Shown: piece after piece, positions 8,234 through 11,158 of the stretch
Numbering within the stretch: the stretch's first letter is position 1
Layout of the letters: each line of letters opens with the position of its first letter
NCBI RefSeq assembly: GCF_001949145.1
Contig: NW_019091728.1
Location: forward strand, 51,079-62,236
Source of the DNA: Acanthaster planci
Taxonomy: Eukaryota > Echinodermata > Asteroidea > Valvatida > Acanthasteridae
Reading direction: 5' to 3'
Length of the DNA: 11,158 nt
Made by a program: the position numbers and the translations under genes
Notes under the pieces: generated by a model
The model's input: only the letters and a program-made list of their open reading frames with translations
Told to the model about the DNA's origin: nothing
Databases searched by the model: none

Positions 8234-8564
8234 TAATTTAAAATGAACCAGTTGTTTAAATCACCTCACTGCGCTTTGATCGTGGGTAAAACAGGCAGCG
8301 GTAAGACACAGTGGATTTTGGATCTTTTAGAAACCGAGTATCGATTTGCATTTGAGGCAGTAGTAATTATTTGCCTCACGTTGTTTAAGAACAAAACTTA
8401 CCTAGAGCGACTATGGATCTTCACCAACGACAACGTTCATTTATGTGTTTTGGACAGAGAAAAGCTAGAGTTAAACGAGGTGGTTGATTTGTACCAGAAA
8501 ATGTTTGACGGTATACATACCTTGTTTATCATACACGACTGCGCGGCTGATCAATTTATCAAAT

Positions 8565-8615
8565 ATAAGAAAATAATAAAAAATATAATAAAGAATATAT
8601 AAAATAATAAATACT
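8565..8615 (+). repeat. AT-rich insertion inside the ATPase gene
   Basis: The sequence is almost only A and T, made of repeated taa/ata units such as aaaataataaaaaatataataaag. It lies exactly between two halves of the ATPase that read well in different frames. It probably arose by insertion or microsatellite expansion and is the direct cause of the break there. Confidence 0.6.
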
Positions 8616-8828
8616 CTGAGTAAGATGGCTTTCAGCGGTAGACACTTTAACCATTCATGTTGGTTATTGAGCAAGAAATACAACTTGGTGCTCAAAGACT
8701 ACAGAGGGGACACAGCGTGGATTGCTTAGTCCTATTGCAAGGACAAGAACTCATTTGACCAATGTTTGGATAAAAACAACATTGTACCCGATGAGAAACG
8801 TGAATCAATTAAAAATCATTTGAGAGAC

Positions 8829-8855
8829 GTTATGCCCGGCTTGGCCAGGCATAAC
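8829..8855. terminator. Hairpin at the 3' end of the ATPase remnant
   Basis: GTTATGCC (8829-8836) pairs perfectly with GGCATAAC (8848-8855). After one C/A mismatch, GGC pairs with GCC across a 3-base loop, giving an 11-bp stem. It sits 7 bases before the next gene's ATG at 8863. Its place between genes suggests a 3'-end signal, but it might also regulate the downstream start. Confidence 0.5.
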
Positions 8856-8862
8856 ACAAAAA

Positions 8863-9120
8863 ATGAAACTGCAGCTAGCTAAACTGAAAAGAGGCGAAGC
8901 GAGTGAACCGAGTGAACCAAGTGAAAGTAAAGACTACTTAAAAGACAACCGATACCTGATCCTGGGTGGGTTAACAGTCGGAGGAATCGCGCTATTTTTG
9001 TATTTGAAGAGGAAACCCGGTGAACTAAAAGAGCTGATTCAAACGAAAGGCCCCCCAAAAGATCCAGAACCAAATACGGCACCTAAAGCGAGCGACAAAG
9101 AAATTTTGGAGATGGAGTAA
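8863..9120 (+). CDS. Small single-pass membrane protein
   Basis: This is an intact 85-residue ORF whose ATG follows an A-rich leader (cacaaaaaatg). The N-terminus is basic (MKLQLAKLKRGE), followed by a SEPSEPSE repeat from a 9-bp tandem repeat (8902-8927). One transmembrane segment (about residues 31-48, YLILGGLTVGGIALFLYL) with KRK after it comes next, then a Pro/Lys-rich tail ending in acidic residues. There is no signal peptide or known domain. Neighbouring genes on the same strand and with similar spacers suggest a small virion or membrane protein of the Polinton-like element. The function is unknown, and the short length means absence of stops is weak evidence of selection. Confidence 0.6.
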   Translation: MKLQLAKLKRGEASEPSEPSESKDYLKDNRYLILGGLTVGGIALFLYLKRKPGELKELIQTKGPPKDPEPNTAPKASDKEILEME

Positions 9121-9160
9121 GGTAAGTTTAAAAAAGATTTAAAATTACTATATAATAAAA
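9121..9160 (+). promoter_or_regulatory. Candidate promoter/leader with GTAAGTTTAAAA motif
   Basis: Directly after the stop codon of the preceding gene comes GTAAGTTTAAAAAA (9122-9135). An AT-rich leader with a TATA-like string (tatataataaaa, to 9160) leads to the ATG at 9161. A related GTAAGTTCAAATT lies after the next gene's stop (9411-9423). The shared layout suggests a promoter or 3'-end element for each gene in the block. Confidence 0.35.
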
Positions 9161-9409
9161 ATGAGGAACACAAAATCAATCGACGTAAATGGGATCACTA
9201 ATACGATCTACCACTGTGCCGTAGTTTCTGCAATCTCCATGGAATACGCCATGCTCGGTAAAAGGCTGTTAAAAATTAAACCGCCAGATTTGGATTGGTT
9301 GAGTATCGAAGACGTAGCAAAAATGACCGCACTCGCTAGTGGTGCGTTAACTACCCAGGGTTAGCTCGTGGCGCAAGGTGTATTACCCGCAGGTTTGCCC
9401 AGTAGTTAA
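9161..9409 (+). pseudogene. Small conserved-looking protein with one internal stop
   Basis: The frame starts at the ATG at 9161, reaches a TAG at 9362-9364 and stays open beyond it to a TAA at 9407-9409, giving about 82 codons in all. It begins MRNTKSIDVNGITNTIYHC, followed by a mildly hydrophobic, alanine-rich stretch (AVVSAISMEYAMLGKRLL). The tail after the TAG (LVAQGVLPAGLPSS) fits naturally, so the TAG is probably a single nonsense change. I recognise the protein as a type that occurs beside the coiled-coil gene in Polinton-like elements of invertebrates, but its function is unknown. One or two membrane-associated helices are plausible. Confidence 0.55.
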
Positions 9410-9459
9410 AGTAAGTTCAAATTGTCTATTTAATGTTAAGTAAAAGTTTAAAAAGTAAA
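9410..9459 (+). promoter_or_regulatory. Candidate promoter/leader of the coiled-coil gene
   Basis: GTAAGTTCAAATTG (9411-9424) follows the preceding stop. A second string (taagtaaaagtttaaaaag, about 9437-9455) lies just before the ATG at 9460. The mix of GTAAGT and TTTAAAA resembles the spacer at 9121-9160. No classical TATA box was seen. Confidence 0.3.
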
Positions 9460-10805
9460 ATGGCATAAGGAGGATTTGAACCAGTCGATTTTGACCCAAA
9501 TGATATACCCCTAAAAGACCTGCAAGAAGAAGCTGATAAAGAAGACATGACAAGGGACGATACTTCATTCACTCGCTGCACGTTTAGACCAAAATTGACA
9601 CAAGCCCCGGTTGACCCAAAATTGTCGCTAGCCCCCATGCTTAGATTAGAACTCGATACGACCTTTATATCGGGGCAAGAATCAACTTTTTCAAGCTATA
9701 GAATAGCATCAACTACAGCTGAAATGAATGATTTTTATGACGCGGTTCAAAGAGAAACTGGGTACGAAGCGTTATTTAGAGATCCAAACGTATTTAATTT
9801 AGATAGCACAGACCGCCTGTGCGTAAAGTTCAAAGGCAAAACAGTTCTCTTAACCCGAGAAAAAAAATAGTAGTGTATTTCTTAGCCTAAATACTAATAA
9901 GCAAAAAACAAACACCGATTTTGTAAGGCGCGTCCTAGGCTTACGCGACTACGTTTCTGGCGAAACAAAACAGCAGGCGCAAGAAGTGGCTCGTAAACTC
10001 GCACAACTTCACCCCGAAAACCTCAAGATCCAAGAATTCCCAGAAGTATCAGATCGAGTCGGCGACATCGTAGAAGAAATCACTAGAGACGTTGACGTTC
10101 AAACCGAGGGATTAAATTACAGGGAACTAGTCGCTTTAGACAAGTCGTTACAGACGGTCAAAGGAGGCTTAACTTTAAACCAGGGTATACTAGACCAGTT
10201 GGACAAAAAGATTCGGCAGGTTGAAGCCGAGTTAGAAGAAGCAACGACTGAAGGAGAACGTGCGGAAATTCGGCAACAGTTAGACGACCTACGAGCCGAG
10301 AGACGGGGCAGGTTAGAACTCATCGATAGGAACACAGATCAACTTCGTACACAAATGAATCACACTAAGGAAACGATTGAAAAGGTCATGAATTACGTCA
10401 CAACTTAACGCTAGAAGATACAAACGTTGTTTAAAGAGCAGGGTATAACGATCGTAAGTATTTTGGCGGCTTTTAGTTTGGCTGTGAATACCATTGTAAG
10501 TTGTATCGTAGCTACCGGCACGCCTAGTCCAAGCCACACCAGAACCTGCGCCAAAACCCCCTGAACTAAAACCACCGGGTAAAGGAGGCGTAACCGATTG
10601 GGTTAAACGTCAACTGTGGAATTTGGCAAACTTGTTGAAGAAACTCGGGTTAAAAGCTTTGGGAGCATTACCCGGTGTCATTGGTAGCGTTTGAAGTTGG
10701 ATATTCAACGTGGCGAGTAAGGAGGTTGGGTGGATCGCGGATCACGTATTGAGTTTGTTTTTAGCGGTAGGTTATTTGATTTTTACTTTTATACAAAAAA
10801 CATAA
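9460..10805 (+). pseudogene. Coiled-coil and hydrophobic-tail protein of the Polinton-like element, broken
   Basis: One gene of about 448 codons is spread over several frames. The ATG at 9460 is followed by an in-frame TAA (9466-9468), and the frame then runs open to a TAG at 9868-9870. At an A7 run (about 9861-9867) one base appears to be missing, and the reading continues in frame 2 to a TAA at 10406, with a TAG at 10412. From about 10140 to 10400 it is a charged coiled coil (QLDKKIRQVEAELEEATTEG). Frame 2 then gives a hydrophobic segment (ITIVSILAAFSLAVNTIV) and a Pro-rich linker. Frame 3 (from 10560) gives a Gly/Leu-rich amphipathic stretch, a TGA at 10692-10694 and a final hydrophobic helix before the TAA at 10803-10805. 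I recognise the layout from invertebrate Polinton-like elements; a structural or membrane-active particle role is inference. Confidence 0.65.
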
Positions 10806-10832
10806 ACGAATTTAACTTGGGCAAAAAAATTT

Positions 10833-10864
10833 AAGCTCTCGTTTTCCCCGGAAAACGGGGGCTT
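10833..10864. terminator. Strong hairpin between convergent genes
   Basis: CGTTTTCC (10840-10847) and GGAAAACG (10850-10857) pair perfectly around a 2-base loop. AAGC (10833-10836) pairs with GCTT (10861-10864), and the three positions between form U-G, C-G and U-G pairs in plus-strand RNA, giving a 15-bp RNA stem. A T run follows (10863-10868). The hairpin lies 28 bases after the stop of the plus-strand gene and 20 bases from the stop of the minus-strand gene. This is where a shared 3'-end signal would be expected. Confidence 0.6.
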
Positions 10865-10883
10865 TTTTATGCTTTTTACTTTT

Positions 10884-11158
10884 TTAAATTATAACTTTGT
10901 ACAACATAAAGCCTAACACGCTGACGGCAATGGTTCCTTTGGTTAATGACAGTTTTTCTTCGTTGTGGATGTCTAACGGTTTCTTTTCTGGTAAGATCGT
11001 TGGCTTTGGAGTTGGCTTCACATTTGGTTCTGGTAAATTTGTTGGTTCTTTTTCTGGTTCTTTTTCTTTCACTTCATCGTCAAAATTGCGAACTGAAACT
11101 CCACCAGAATTTAAACTCGGTACGTAACCAGTCTGCAAATGTAACCTGGAAAAAAGAC
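10884..11158 (-). CDS. Partial convergent gene, C-terminal membrane anchor
   Basis: The minus-strand frame is open from the window edge to its stop at 10884, about 91 codons, so only the C-terminus is present. It reads LQTGYVPSLNSGGVSVRNF, then a Glu/Lys/Pro-rich linker with PEPNVKPTPKPTILPEKKP, and ends in a transmembrane helix (GTIAVSVLGFMLYKVII) at the very C-terminus. There is no ATG here; the gene probably starts beyond 11158. A pyrimidine-rich ttttttccag at the edge (minus strand) could be a splice acceptor. It seems to be a tail-anchored protein of the Polinton-like element with an unknown role. The lack of stops and the proline-rich spacer suggest it is less decayed than its neighbours. 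Confidence 0.6.
   Translation of the reverse strand, partial: LFSRLHLQTGYVPSLNSGGVSVRNFDDEVKEKEPEKEPTNLPEPNVKPTPKPTILPEKKPLDIHNEEKLSLTKGTIAVSVLGFMLYKVII

Larger units (their letters stand above)
8243..8855 (+). pseudogene. Polinton packaging-type ATPase, broken
   Basis: The first 119 codons are open from the ATG at 8243. Walker A (GKTGSGKT) is at residues 15-22 (8285-8308). A hydrophobic Walker B strand follows (LFIIHDCAAD, from residue 94), in which the first of the expected acidic pair is His (codon 8534-8536). An AT-rich stretch (about 8565-8615) then ends the frame. In frame 3 the protein resumes with a conserved segment (AFSGRHFNHSCWLL, 8628 onward), interrupted by a TAG at 8727-8729. 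It continues (NNIVPDEKRESIKNHLRD) to a hairpin at 8829. In related elements this FtsK/HerA-like, A32-type ATPase drives genome packaging into capsids. With a shifted frame, a stop and a damaged Walker B, this copy is dead. Confidence 0.82.

Noticed and set aside
9467-9473. AAGGAGG resembling a Shine-Dalgarno site
   Set aside because: It lies inside the coding frame just after the ATG at 9460, and no suitably spaced start follows. The setting is eukaryotic.
9861-9870. A7 run as a programmed frameshift site
   Set aside because: No downstream pseudoknot was recognised and the gene has other plain stop codons, so a deletion or homopolymer error is simpler.
10897-11127. Plus-strand frame rich in Ser, Gly and Phe
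   Set aside because: It is the mirror of the Glu/Pro/Lys-rich minus-strand gene, whose transmembrane tail and stalk make better protein sense.
1-11158. tRNA, rRNA, CRISPR array, riboswitch or bacterial operon
   Set aside because: No cloverleaf, rRNA segment, regular spaced repeat or operon-like set of intact genes was found on reading the sequence.

Overview
The window looks like a stretch of an aquatic invertebrate nuclear genome. A cnidarian such as a coral or sea anemone is my best guess, but this rests on resemblance to gene families I recognise and was not searched. It lacks bacterial gene packing: it holds a decayed LINE, AT-rich spacers and one possible spliced gene. Most coding sequence is broken by frameshifts and stop codons.

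Layout. (1) 1-430: AT-rich non-coding DNA with a diverged direct repeat and TGACGTCA-type palindromes. (2) 430-3205: a decayed, minus-strand, Tx1/L1-like non-LTR retrotransposon. Its reverse transcriptase and C-terminal cysteine motif are readable in pieces; the endonuclease end is missing. (3) 3170-4930: a short repeat, a CpG-rich patch and an unbroken minus-strand ORF (3524-4201) whose C-terminus resembles a SOCS box. A divergent upstream region follows, with two kinds of duplication and TATA-like boxes on both strands. (4) 4932-11158: a decayed Polinton/Maverick-type (Polinton-like virus) element. In order it holds a protein-primed family B DNA polymerase pseudogene, the C-terminal piece of a probable virion-protein gene, a broken packaging-type ATPase, a small membrane protein, a second small protein with one stop codon, a long coiled-coil/hydrophobic protein in three frames, and a convergent minus-strand gene that leaves the window.

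How the parts fit. In an intact element of this kind the polymerase copies the linear DNA from a protein primer, the ATPase packages it, and the small membrane and coiled-coil proteins probably belong to the particle. Here the polymerase palm and thumb are gone: its reading runs in frame into the tail of another gene at about 7924, which points to an internal deletion. The ATPase has an AT-rich insertion and a changed Walker B residue. This copy therefore cannot encode its own replication.

The most interesting points are a strong hairpin between the convergent genes (10833-10864) with a second at the end of the ATPase remnant (8829-8855), the intact SOCS-like ORF lying divergently next to the polymerase, and a recurring GTAAGT motif directly after stop codons in the late-gene block. 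No tRNA, rRNA, CRISPR array, integrase, protease, major capsid gene or terminal inverted repeat was seen.
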